Part shown: positions 1 through 7,399 of the stretch, one piece after another | Position numbering within the stretch: the first letter of the stretch is position 1 | How the letters are laid out: every line of letters starts with the position of its first letter | Assembly (NCBI GenBank): GCA_934725685.1 | Contig: CAKVBX010000014.1 | Coordinates: 1-34,172 of the forward strand | Length of the DNA: 34,172 nt | Source: an uncultured Bacilli bacterium | GTDB taxonomy: Bacteria > Bacillota_I > Bacilli_A > RFN20 > CAG-288 | Direction of reading: 5' to 3' | Notes under the pieces: generated by a model | Databases searched by the model: none | What the model saw: only the letters and a program-made list of their open reading frames with translations | What the model was told of the DNA's origin: nothing | Made by a program: the position numbers and the translations under genes

Positions 1-100
1 ACAGTCAAAGCATTGCAAAAACAGTGACACAATGTTATCCTACGGACAAGTGTTGCAATTAATCTGTCAACTAATACGAAGCGTTTTCCATCACTTGTTT

Positions 101-129
101 TTGACAGCGTTATCTTTATTATATATACT
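101..129 (+). promoter_or_regulatory. Sigma-A promoter of pncB-nadD-nadE
   Basis: A -35 TTGACA (101-106) and a -10 TATACT (124-129) are separated by exactly 17 bp, close to the vegetative consensus. The expected start of transcription is about 136, giving a 5' leader of only about 22 nt, so there is no room for a riboswitch. The heptamer CTGTCAA at 64-70 is the inverse of TTGACAG at 101-107, which overlaps the -35, so this pair could be an operator. Confidence 0.8.
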
Positions 130-157
130 AAATGGCTTTCACATCGAGGTATCAAAC

Positions 158-1672
158 ATGAGCATTCAAGCAGAACCCTATCTTCCTGATGAAGATTACG
201 ATAATCCGGCGATGGTAACAGATTTCTACGAATTCACCATGGCCAACTGTCTCTTCCTTCACGGATACAAGGATTCCGTGATGGTTTTCGACATGTTCTT
301 CCGCAAAAACCCGGACAACTTAGGCTACTCCATCTCCTGCGGACAGAAGAAACTGACCAAATTCCTGATGAACTATCACTTCACGGAAAAAGATATTCTT
401 TGGCTACGCCACAAAGGCATGAGCGAACCTTTCCTCGAATATCTGAAGAATTACCGCTGGAAGGGAACCATGTATGCCTTGAAGGAAGGAACGGTCTGCT
501 ACCCTCAGGTCCCCATGGTCCGCATCGAATGTGACATGGTCGGTGCCATTCTGATTGAGACCTATCTTCTTCAGACGATGAACTTCCATTCCCTCATCGC
601 CACTAAAGCGACCCGTGTCAGCGGTCTTGCCACCCACCGTCCCCGCAAAGTCATGGAATTCGGAACAAGACGTGCGCAGGGCGAAAGCGCCAGCAATGAT
701 GGTGCCTATGCCGCCGTCATGGGCGGATGCATCGCAACCGCAAACTGCCTTGCAGAGATGAAATACGGAGAAGACGTCAAAGCGGTCGGAACCATCGCCC
801 ATTCCTTCATCGAGTTCTTCCCGAGCGAACTCGAAGCCTTCCGGGCCTACAGTGAAACCTATCCGGACAATGTGGCTCTGCTTCTCGATACTTACAATGT
901 CTTCGAGTCTGGTCTGAAAAATCTCATATCCATCGATGATGAACTCATCCGGAAGTATCCGGATGATCCGAATAAGAGAGTCAAATCCGCACGTGTCGAT
1001 TCTGGCGATCTCGCAAGAACCTATAAGAGACTCCGCAAAGCCCTGGATAAGGCCGGAAAACCCTATATCAAGCTGGTAGCGAGCAATTCCCTGGATGAGA
1101 AGAAGATGATCAACATGGAAATCTATGAGGATGCCAAGTTCGATGTCTATGGAGTCGGTGAAAATCTCATCACTTCGCGGACCGATCCCGTCTTCGGGGG
1201 TGTCTATAAGTTAGTCGCCGTCAAAGAGAAAGACGGAAGCTATACGCCGAAGATGAAATGCTCGGAGTCCTCCTCCAAGGCTATCATTCCGGGTAAGCTG
1301 ATGGCTTACCGTTTCTATGACGAGGAAGACAAAGCGCAATGCGATGTCATTGCCATGGACGGCGAGGAAATCAAGGCCGGTGAGAAAATCAAAGTCTACA
1401 ATCTTGACCGCGACGATTTCCGTCCTTATCGGATGCTCACGCCGAAGAGAGTGGAAACGCTCTTAGTCCCTTACATCGTCGATGGAGAACAGGTCATTGC
1501 CCTCCCCACCATCAAAGAGAAGAAAAACTATGTCAAGGATCAACTGGAAAATCATATCTGGGAGAGTGAACTTCGTCCAGAAATGCCCCATATTCATTAT
1601 GTGAACCTCACAGAAAAAGTCTATGAATGCAGAGAAAAGATGTATCAGAAGCTTCACGGAGGCAATCTTTGA
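158..1672 (+). CDS. pncB: Nicotinate phosphoribosyltransferase
   Basis: This enzyme joins nicotinate to PRPP (with ATP hydrolysis) to give nicotinate mononucleotide, the first step of Preiss-Handler NAD salvage in the cytosol. The protein is 504 aa, normal for the long bacterial form. The N-terminal MVTDFYEFTMAN segment, the HRPRKVMEFGTRRAQG region and the SARVDSGDL segment are typical of the family. I chose the ATG at 158 because GAGGT lies at 146-150 with 7-nt spacing; the reading frame is open back to 32, but that extension would cover the promoter. It is the first gene of a three-gene NAD operon, and its TGA overlaps the nadD ATG. Confidence 0.95.
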   Translation: MSIQAEPYLPDEDYDNPAMVTDFYEFTMANCLFLHGYKDSVMVFDMFFRKNPDNLGYSISCGQKKLTKFLMNYHFTEKDILWLRHKGMSEPFLEYLKNYRWKGTMYALKEGTVCYPQVPMVRIECDMVGAILIETYLLQTMNFHSLIATKATRVSGLATHRPRKVMEFGTRRAQGESASNDGAYAAVMGGCIATANCLAEMKYGEDVKAVGTIAHSFIEFFPSELEAFRAYSETYPDNVALLLDTYNVFESGLKNLISIDDELIRKYPDDPNKRVKSARVDSGDLARTYKRLRKALDKAGKPYIKLVASNSLDEKKMINMEIYEDAKFDVYGVGENLITSRTDPVFGGVYKLVAVKEKDGSYTPKMKCSESSSKAIIPGKLMAYRFYDEEDKAQCDVIAMDGEEIKAGEKIKVYNLDRDDFRPYRMLTPKRVETLLVPYIVDGEQVIALPTIKEKKNYVKDQLENHIWESELRPEMPHIHYVNLTEKVYECREKMYQKLHGGNL

Positions 1673-2286
1673 TGAAAACTCTCTTCTTCGGCGGAGCATT
1701 CAACCCGCCGACGAAGGCCCATCTCCTCTTGGCCGAAGAACTGAAAACAGCATTCTGTTTTGATAAAGTTCTCTTGGTACCGACCAAGTCCAAGTATATT
1801 CTGGACGTGGAAAGAAAGGATTCCTCCTTCTTGGAGGAAGAGCGGTATCAAATGCTGTTGGCCCTAAAGAAGACGCATCCTTTTCTCGATGTCTCTGATA
1901 TCGAACTAAGAAGCAAAGATCAGCCGAGGACCTACCAAACACTTAAGAAGCTAAAAGAACAGGGGTATGATCTCACCCTGATGTTCGGATCGGACTGGCT
2001 GAAATCCTTACAGACCGCCTGGATGTATGTCGACGAGCTTCTTTCAGAGTTCCCGCTTCTTGTCATACGGAGAAACCATGACAATGTAGAGAAAATCATT
2101 GCGGAAGATCCTTATCTGAACGCACGGAAAAGCCACTTCACCATCTACACTCCCAAACAAGACTTTCAGTCCATCTCATCCAGTGAAGTCCGAACTCTTC
2201 TCCGTGATTTTGAGAAAAACAGAAGTCGGATTCAGGAACTGGTTCCGGAAGAAGTATTCCGCTATATGGAGGAAAACAGAAGATGA
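1672..2286 (+). CDS. nadD: Nicotinate-nucleotide adenylyltransferase
   Basis: NadD transfers AMP from ATP to nicotinate mononucleotide, giving deamido-NAD, the second step after PncB. The protein is 204 aa, the usual length. It has the nucleotidyltransferase signature GGAFNPPTKAH at residues 7-17 (the T/HxxH motif is T14 to H17) and the C-terminal SISSSEVR motif, matching the family ISSTxIR site. The ATG at 1672 overlaps the pncB TGA by one base, and GGAGG at 1658-1662 sits 9 nt upstream inside pncB. Its own stop overlaps the nadE start as ATGA, so the three genes are translationally coupled. Nothing looks unusual apart from Thr in place of the more common His in the first motif, which the family tolerates. 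Confidence 0.93.
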   Translation: MKTLFFGGAFNPPTKAHLLLAEELKTAFCFDKVLLVPTKSKYILDVERKDSSFLEEERYQMLLALKKTHPFLDVSDIELRSKDQPRTYQTLKKLKEQGYDLTLMFGSDWLKSLQTAWMYVDELLSEFPLLVIRRNHDNVEKIIAEDPYLNARKSHFTIYTPKQDFQSISSSEVRTLLRDFEKNRSRIQELVPEEVFRYMEENRR

Positions 2287-4235
2287 AAAACAGCATGATC
2301 AAAGTCTCCCTCATCACCCCGATAGGCAAAGTCGCAGACGTCCGTTTCAACACGGAGGAAATTCTTTCCTTGATTAAGAAACAGAGCAAGGACAATGCCA
2401 TTCTTCTTTTTCCGGAACTTTGTCTCACCGGTTATACGGCGCAGGAGCTTTTCTTGCAGGATTCTCTTTTGGAAGATGTCCTGAACGGACTAGAAAGAAT
2501 CCGAAAAGAGACAGAAAACAGTCAAACCCTTCTTGTTCTCGGTGCCCCGATCAGAAAAGGGAACCGACTTTATAATTGTGCCATCTTCTTGACACACGGA
2601 ACAATCCTCGGTATCGTTCCGAAGACCTTTATTCCGAATTATGGTGAATTTTATGAAGCACGCTGGTTTGCATCCGGAAAAGGAATCCATGATTCATTTG
2701 TCCGGATTGGTTCAAAAGAAGTTCCCTTCGGAACTGATCTTCTCTTCCGGGACGAAAACAGCGATGCCATCATCGGTGCCGAAATCTGCGAAGATCTCTG
2801 GGTCATGGATAAACCGAGCACTCACCAGGCGATGGCAGGTGCCAACATTCTGCTGAATCTTTCCGCCTCTGACGAGACCATTCAGAAATCAGCCTATCGG
2901 AGAAGTCTTGTCTCCGTCCAGTCCGCTTCGACCTATTCCGCTTATCTCTACTGTTCCGCCTCCACCACAGAGAGCAGTCAGGATCTCGTCTTCTCCGGGC
3001 ATCAGATCGTTGCGGAAAACGGAAGCATTCTCAAAGAATCCATCTATCCTGAGGATAGCCATGTCCTGACTTCCCTCCTCGATTTAGACAAAATCACCTT
3101 CAACCGCATCCATCAGTCCACCTATGAAAATCAGGGAGAGGAAAACTACCGTTTCCTTTCCGTCAACCTCCCAACCCTGTTCCAATCGGAAAGTACACTG
3201 AATGATCAGGCCGAAAAACTGAAAGAAGAGTCCTATCCTGTCTCTCCATATCCTTTTGTCCCTCAGGACCAGGAAGAAAGAAAAAACCGTTGCCTTGAAA
3301 TCCTTCAGATTCAGGCAAACGGTCTTGCGACCAGAGTCAAAAATACAGGATTGAAGAATCTTGTCATCGGCATCTCCGGAGGTCTTGATTCCACTCTTGC
3401 TCTCCTTATCGCAAAGGAAGCCAAAAAGATTATACCTTCTATCCGCATCCTTGGAATCACTATGCCAAGGACAGGAAACACTTCCTCTGTCACTTATAAG
3501 AATGCCATTTCACTCCTCGATGGTCTCTGCGATGAAAAAAGAGAAATCATCATCGATAATGCCGTCTCACTTCATCTAAAAGATATCGGCCATGCGGACC
3601 ATTATTTAGGAGAAGGAGACACAACTTACGAAAATGCCCAGGCACGTTACCGCACCTATCTACTTATGGATATCGCAAACAGTGTCGGCGGCCTCGTCGT
3701 CGGCACCGGAGACCTCTCCGAACTCGCCTTAGGATGGTGCACTTATAACGGAGACCATATGTCGATGTACGGAGTCAACGCCTCCGTTCCGAAGACCCTT
3801 GTCAGCTATCTCGTTGAAACCTATGCTCTCTACCTGAGCGACCAAAAGCTGCATGACACTCTGATGAGCATTCTTTCCACACCGATATCTCCGGAGCTTA
3901 CGCCAAGCGAAGAAGGACAGATCAAGCAGAAGACCGAAGAGAAAATCGGAAAATACGACCTCAACGATTTCTTCCTGTTCTATCTCCTCCGTTACGGTTT
4001 TGCCCCAGAAAAGATTCTCCTCTTTGCCATGGTGGCCTTCCCACTTCTCGCCAAAGACGAAATCAAGAATGCGTTAATCCGTTTCTACAAGCGCTTCTAT
4101 TCCCAGCAGTTCAAACGGAGCTGTCTACCGGACAGTGTCAAAGTCGGCTCGGTCTCCCTCTCTCCGAGAGGGGACTTCCGCATGGCTAGCGACTGCTCTG
4201 TAAACAGCATCCTAGAACGACTGAAGAATCTCTAA
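2283..4235 (+). CDS. nadE: Glutamine-dependent NAD+ synthetase
   Basis: This enzyme amidates deamido-NAD to NAD+ using glutamine, completing the pathway started by the two upstream genes. The 650-aa protein has an N-terminal nitrilase-type glutaminase domain whose catalytic triad is visible as Glu45 (FPELCLTGY), Lys114 (VPKTFIPNYGE) and Cys169 (GAEICEDLW). The C-terminal synthetase domain has the PP-loop SGGLDS at 365-370 and a GTGDLSELALGW segment. The length matches the two-domain form rather than the short ammonia-only form. The start shares ATGA with the nadD stop. A second Met at residue 5 is possible but does not affect any domain. The operon ends just downstream at a strong hairpin. 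Confidence 0.95.
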   Translation: MKNSMIKVSLITPIGKVADVRFNTEEILSLIKKQSKDNAILLFPELCLTGYTAQELFLQDSLLEDVLNGLERIRKETENSQTLLVLGAPIRKGNRLYNCAIFLTHGTILGIVPKTFIPNYGEFYEARWFASGKGIHDSFVRIGSKEVPFGTDLLFRDENSDAIIGAEICEDLWVMDKPSTHQAMAGANILLNLSASDETIQKSAYRRSLVSVQSASTYSAYLYCSASTTESSQDLVFSGHQIVAENGSILKESIYPEDSHVLTSLLDLDKITFNRIHQSTYENQGEENYRFLSVNLPTLFQSESTLNDQAEKLKEESYPVSPYPFVPQDQEERKNRCLEILQIQANGLATRVKNTGLKNLVIGISGGLDSTLALLIAKEAKKIIPSIRILGITMPRTGNTSSVTYKNAISLLDGLCDEKREIIIDNAVSLHLKDIGHADHYLGEGDTTYENAQARYRTYLLMDIANSVGGLVVGTGDLSELALGWCTYNGDHMSMYGVNASVPKTLVSYLVETYALYLSDQKLHDTLMSILSTPISPELTPSEEGQIKQKTEEKIGKYDLNDFFLFYLLRYGFAPEKILLFAMVAFPLLAKDEIKNALIRFYKRFYSQQFKRSCLPDSVKVGSVSLSPRGDFRMASDCSVNSILERLKNL

Positions 4236-4238
4236 GCA

Positions 4239-4266
4239 AAAATGGCAGGCGACCGCCTGCCATTTT
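4239..4266. terminator. Bidirectional terminator between nadE and the HAD gene
   Basis: A 13-bp perfect inverted repeat (AAAATGGCAGGCG at 4239-4251 and its complement at 4254-4266) has an A-rich left flank and a T-rich right flank, so it works as a terminator on both strands. It sits between the nadE stop and the stop of the convergent HAD gene, whose last base falls in the hairpin edge. Confidence 0.9.
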
Positions 4267-5078
4267 CATTGTGTGATCAATCCATGATGCAGTAAAGAAA
4301 AATAAATCCCGTCATGGTTGTTATCTTCCGTCAGCTCATACCCTCTTTGCTTCAGAGCCTCGGGCGCATTCCCCATCAGCACCGGATAAGTGACAAGGGA
4401 GAGCATCTCCACATCATTATAATTGTCACCAAAGGCCATCGATTCCTCCAACCGGTAGTGCTTTGCTTCCGAGAATGCTCGGATACCGACCGCTTTGGAA
4501 ATCCCACTCTGATTGATTTCGATCAATGTACCGGAAGACTTCATGATGGAAAGATGAGGAAACGCTATTCTCAGCCTTTGTTCCACAGAGAGAATATTCT
4601 CCGTTTCCACCATCAAAAGGACCTTATCGACAAACTTCATTTTTCTGATATCATCGATTGTCCCTTCTTCCGCTTCAACTTCCACAATGTCTTCTTCTGT
4701 CTTGATTCTCGGATCATTTTTGTCTTTCACATACCAATGGTATCGGTCATAGACATTGTAGGACACCGGCAGACTCTGCTGTTCCAAAAAGGACAGAAGT
4801 CGGATTACTTCGTTAATATCCATCGGATATTCCGCAAGGACAGTTCCGCCCTCGTCCAAAATGAGAGCTCCACCATAGGAAACCATGGGACAAGATAAAT
4901 GATATCGTCTCAGAATCGGAAGGATTGCCATTTCTCCACGGGAAGATGCGAGAACAAAAGGGATGCCTTTCTCCTTCAGAGAACGGATGGCCCGTTCTGT
5001 CTTTTCCATCATGCGATGATTCCGGTCGAGCAGTGTTCCGTCAATGTCGGAGTAAATGATTCTGATTTCTTCTTTCAT
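4266..5078 (-). CDS. Cof-type HAD-IIB sugar/nucleotide phosphatase
   Basis: This is a haloacid-dehalogenase family hydrolase, probably a cytosolic phosphatase with loose specificity for sugar or cofactor phosphates. The 270-aa protein has motif I DIDGTLLD with the nucleophile pair Asp11/Asp13, an ASSRGE motif-II-like segment, and motif IV GDNYNDVEML near the C-terminus, with the large cap domain of the IIB class between them. I chose the ATG at 5078 because GGAGG lies 9 nt upstream and family members begin a few residues before motif I. An in-frame ATG at 5126 also has a GGAG (5135-5138) ahead of it and would add 16 residues; a promoter between the two starts argues for the shorter form. The substrate cannot be read from sequence, although the place beside NAD genes is suggestive. 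Confidence 0.88.
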   Translation of the reverse strand: MKEEIRIIYSDIDGTLLDRNHRMMEKTERAIRSLKEKGIPFVLASSRGEMAILPILRRYHLSCPMVSYGGALILDEGGTVLAEYPMDINEVIRLLSFLEQQSLPVSYNVYDRYHWYVKDKNDPRIKTEEDIVEVEAEEGTIDDIRKMKFVDKVLLMVETENILSVEQRLRIAFPHLSIMKSSGTLIEINQSGISKAVGIRAFSEAKHYRLEESMAFGDNYNDVEMLSLVTYPVLMGNAPEALKQRGYELTEDNNHDGIYFSLLHHGLITQ

Positions 5079-5097
5079 AACTATTGCCTCCAAGGAT

Positions 5098-5126
5098 AGT
5101 CTAGCAAAAAACGTTTGTCCTGTCAT
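5098..5126 (-). promoter_or_regulatory. Promoter of the HAD phosphatase gene
   Basis: On the minus strand ATGACA (5126-5121) and TAGACT (5103-5098) are spaced 17 bp apart, with the GGAGG ribosome site and ATG following within 20 nt. The hexamers match the consensus at most positions. Confidence 0.5.
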
Positions 5127-5416
5127 TACCACGGCTCCTTTCCTGAAATCTGAACCGACTGTATAGAAGATACATACCGAATTTCCTTTTTTTGCAGAGA
5201 ATTTGGACAAGTTAGAAGAAGGTATACAGACCATGGGAAAAGAGGAAGTCTCCTCCACATAGCCAGAAAAGGAATGGCGTCAGTCCGACAAACCCTTTGC
5301 TTTTCCGACGGACATCCGAAACGTTTTTTGGTCACAATCGGTTCAATCAACTACACAGCAATGTTCTTTCATCATCAGTTGAGCGGGAAAAGGAAAACAA
5401 TCGAAATCGGAAGGCA

Positions 5417-5807
5417 TCACGTCAGCATTAGCGGGAAAATTGCAGAACAATAGGTCTCTGGAATTATCGGTAATACATCAGGTTGACATTTAAGAGCTTC
5501 TATACAGGTATCCATGACATCGGCACAAAGATTTGCTTAAACGATTTTCCACCTTCAATTTATGTATCGAGTTAAGAAAATCTCTGTCCGATTGTTTCGA
5601 ATATGCTTGTATAAACTCTTCTTCAAAAGACGAAAGTCTCGACTGACTGAAAAACAGGCACAAAGTTCTTCAACCGATTTCATACAAACTCTCTTATATA
5701 GAAATAGGATGCTTCTATAATATCCGCCAATAATTTCCTACGCCTATGTTTTTCATACCTCTGTTGTGCTTGAAATAAAAAGTCCCAAAGGCAGACATAA
5801 CCGAATC
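5417..5807 (-). pseudogene. Possible decayed TetR-like regulator gene
   Basis: Reading the minus strand gives consecutive protein-like fragments broken by stops and a frame change. A first fragment ends RRKLLADIIEASYFYIREFV, then TGA at 5682-5680. In the next frame, from ATG at 5683, comes MKSVEELCACFSVSR, then SLYKHIRNNRTEIF, with a stop at 5555. Further in-frame stops are followed by a fragment starting MDTCIEALKCQPDVLP that ends at 5417. The order (helix, then VEEL...VSR, then LYKH...EIF) resembles a TetR N-terminal helix-turn-helix with an insertion. This is my pattern reading only: the pieces are short, and chance cannot be excluded without a database search. It would be divergent to the MATE gene, a common place for such a regulator. 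Confidence 0.3.
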
Positions 5808-5869
5808 AAAACCGGTCAAACCATCTAAGAAGATTCCCAAATTCCTGCCTTCTTTCTTAAAACATGCTT

Positions 5870-5888
5870 GAAAAAACAATGTTTTTTC
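5870..5888 (+). repeat. Hairpin/inverted repeat upstream of the MATE gene
   Basis: GAAAAAAC and GTTTTTTC flank a 3-nt AAT, a perfect 8-bp inverted repeat 35 nt before the MATE start. It could be an operator, or a weak terminator for leftward or rightward transcripts. I did not find a convincing promoter for the MATE gene around it. Confidence 0.5.
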
Positions 5889-5923
5889 ATTTTGGAAAGT
5901 GATAGACTTTATAGGTTTCCAAT

Positions 5924-7324
5924 ATGAAAAAAATCGATCTCGGTTCCGAAAAAACCCTAAATACTGTCTTACGTCTCATGATTCCGGCGATGCTATCCCA
6001 GCTATCGACCGTTCTTTACAATATCGTCGATCGTATGTACATCGGAAACATACCACAGACCGGCTATCTTTCTCTCATCGGTGCCGGAGTCTGTGCCCCG
6101 ATTACAACGCTCTGTACTTCCTTTGCCTATCTCATCGTCTTAGGCGGTGCCCCGCTGTTTTCCATCTCCCTCGGACAGAAGAACGAAAAGGATGCAAAGC
6201 GCATCTTTTCCAATGCCATCCTTGCCCTCCTGATACTTTCTTTCCTCGTCATGGGTGTTTTCTATCTGGTCATGAAACCGATGCTCTTTGCCTTCGGTGC
6301 GAGTGAACAGAGCTACGCCTATGCCAAGGACTATATGACCTACTTTCTCATCGGAATCCCTTTTGCCTTCTTGGCCATCGGCTTCATCCAATTCCTGATG
6401 TCACAGGGCCACTCCGGACTTGCCATGGTGAGCACCATCAGCGCCAGTTTCCTCAATATCATCCTTGACCCTGTCTTCCTATTCGTCATTCCTCTTGGCA
6501 TCAAGGGAGCAGCGATTGCCACGACAATCTCTTGGGGCTTTTCCTTTCTGCTTTCTCTCACCTTTATCCTGCTCAAGGCAAAAATCAAACCGGGCTTCGG
6601 GCACTATTCTCTCCGTATTATCCTTCGCATGATCCGCTTCGGTATCTCCCCCTTCATCATTCTCGCATCGGATGCCATCATCATTATCGCACTCAACGCC
6701 GTTCTTCAGAAGACCGGCGGGGAGCGAGGGGATTTCTATATCGAATGTTCCACCATCGTTCAGGCCTTCTTCTCCCTGGTGACCGGTCCGCTCTTAGGCA
6801 TCTCTTCCGGTACCCAGCCTGTCTTAGGATATCTTTTCGGTGCCAAGAAGATGGACTTAGTCAAGAAAGCGGAGAAACAAATCACCATCTCCGGTGTCAT
6901 CTTCACTTCCCTCTGTTTTATCCTTTCCTTCTTCCTCGCCAAGCCGTTTGCTTCCCTCTTCCTCTCCTTCTCCTCCTCATCTCAGGATACCATGGAAGTC
7001 ATTGCCCACTCAGTGAAATACATCCACTATTACATGCTTCCGATCATCCTCCTCACCTTCCAGTACACCCTGGTCGATGGTCTCACCGGATTGGGGCGGG
7101 CCGATATCTCCCTTTGGTTATCTCTCAACAGAAAGTTCGTATTGCTCCTTCCACTCACATTCCTGATTCCGATTCTCTCCAAGGATGCCTCAAACGCCTT
7201 TCTTGCAGAACCCATCGCCGATGCCGTCTCCTCGATTGTCTCTACAATCATCTTCCTCCTTGTCTTCCCCAGGATTCTGAAGAAAGGAATGGAAAGCAAC
7301 ACGTCTGCTCTCGAAGGTCTCTGA
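5924..7324 (+). CDS. MATE-family multidrug efflux transporter (MepA-like)
   Basis: This is an integral inner-membrane antiporter that exports cationic drugs or metabolites in exchange for Na+ or H+. The 466-aa protein has about 12 hydrophobic segments in two halves. The opening MIPAMLSQLSTVLYNIVDRMYIG is characteristic of MepA/NorM-type MATE proteins, with the matching second-half segment around GPLLGISSGTQPVLGYLFGA. The ATG at 5924 has only a weak AGG upstream, so translation may be inefficient. No terminator separates it from the next gene, which has its own promoter starting right after the stop. The upstream region contains a hairpin and possible remains of a divergent regulator gene. The substrate is unknown. 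Confidence 0.92.
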   Translation: MKKIDLGSEKTLNTVLRLMIPAMLSQLSTVLYNIVDRMYIGNIPQTGYLSLIGAGVCAPITTLCTSFAYLIVLGGAPLFSISLGQKNEKDAKRIFSNAILALLILSFLVMGVFYLVMKPMLFAFGASEQSYAYAKDYMTYFLIGIPFAFLAIGFIQFLMSQGHSGLAMVSTISASFLNIILDPVFLFVIPLGIKGAAIATTISWGFSFLLSLTFILLKAKIKPGFGHYSLRIILRMIRFGISPFIILASDAIIIIALNAVLQKTGGERGDFYIECSTIVQAFFSLVTGPLLGISSGTQPVLGYLFGAKKMDLVKKAEKQITISGVIFTSLCFILSFFLAKPFASLFLSFSSSSQDTMEVIAHSVKYIHYYMLPIILLTFQYTLVDGLTGLGRADISLWLSLNRKFVLLLPLTFLIPILSKDASNAFLAEPIADAVSSIVSTIIFLLVFPRILKKGMESNTSALEGL

Positions 7325-7326
7325 TT

Positions 7327-7354
7327 TTGAAAAGTCCTTTCTTTGCGATATAAT
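7327..7354 (+). promoter_or_regulatory. Promoter of the LOTUS/DUF3825 gene
   Basis: TTGAAA (7327-7332) and a perfect TATAAT (7349-7354) are 16 bp apart. The 14 bases CTTTGCGATATAAT around the -10 recur exactly upstream of gatC on the other strand. The expected RNA start is about 7361, followed by AAGGAG at 7374-7379. Confidence 0.8.
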
Positions 7355-7386
7355 GAAGCGTCTCCTAAAACCCAAGGAGCACTGTT

Positions 7387-7398
7387 ATGAGGTCATAA
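7387..7398 (+). CDS. Three-codon mini-ORF ahead of the LOTUS gene
   Basis: ATG AGG TCA TAA (Met-Arg-Ser-stop) follows AAGGAG (7374-7379) with ideal 7-nt spacing. It ends one base before the ATG of the large gene at 7400. The GAGG inside its first two codons (7389-7392) is itself placed 7 nt before the ATG at 7400. The strongest ribosome site therefore points at the mini-ORF rather than at the gene. This may be a minimal leader that tunes translation, or simply a coincidence of bases; the product would be too short to have a function. Confidence 0.3.
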   Translation: MRS

Positions 7399-7399
7399 A

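Larger units (their letters stand above)
5079..5923. other. 845-bp gap without an intact gene
   Basis: This is the longest non-coding stretch in the window and looks AT-richer than its flanks. Only short open frames are present. It holds the HAD promoter at its left edge, a possible decayed regulator gene on the minus strand at about 5417-5807, and a hairpin at 5870-5888 in front of the MATE gene. I see no RNA gene, repeat array or mobile-element end in it. Confidence 0.7.

Noticed and set aside
32..157. 42-residue N-terminal extension of pncB
   Set aside because: It would be translated from upstream of, and across, a near-consensus promoter; the family starts at the ATG at 158.
5126..5350. 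74-codon minus-strand frame upstream of the HAD gene
   Set aside because: No good ribosome site, Cys/Trp/Pro-rich composition unlike neighbours, and overlap with the HAD leader region; it is more likely non-coding or remnant DNA.
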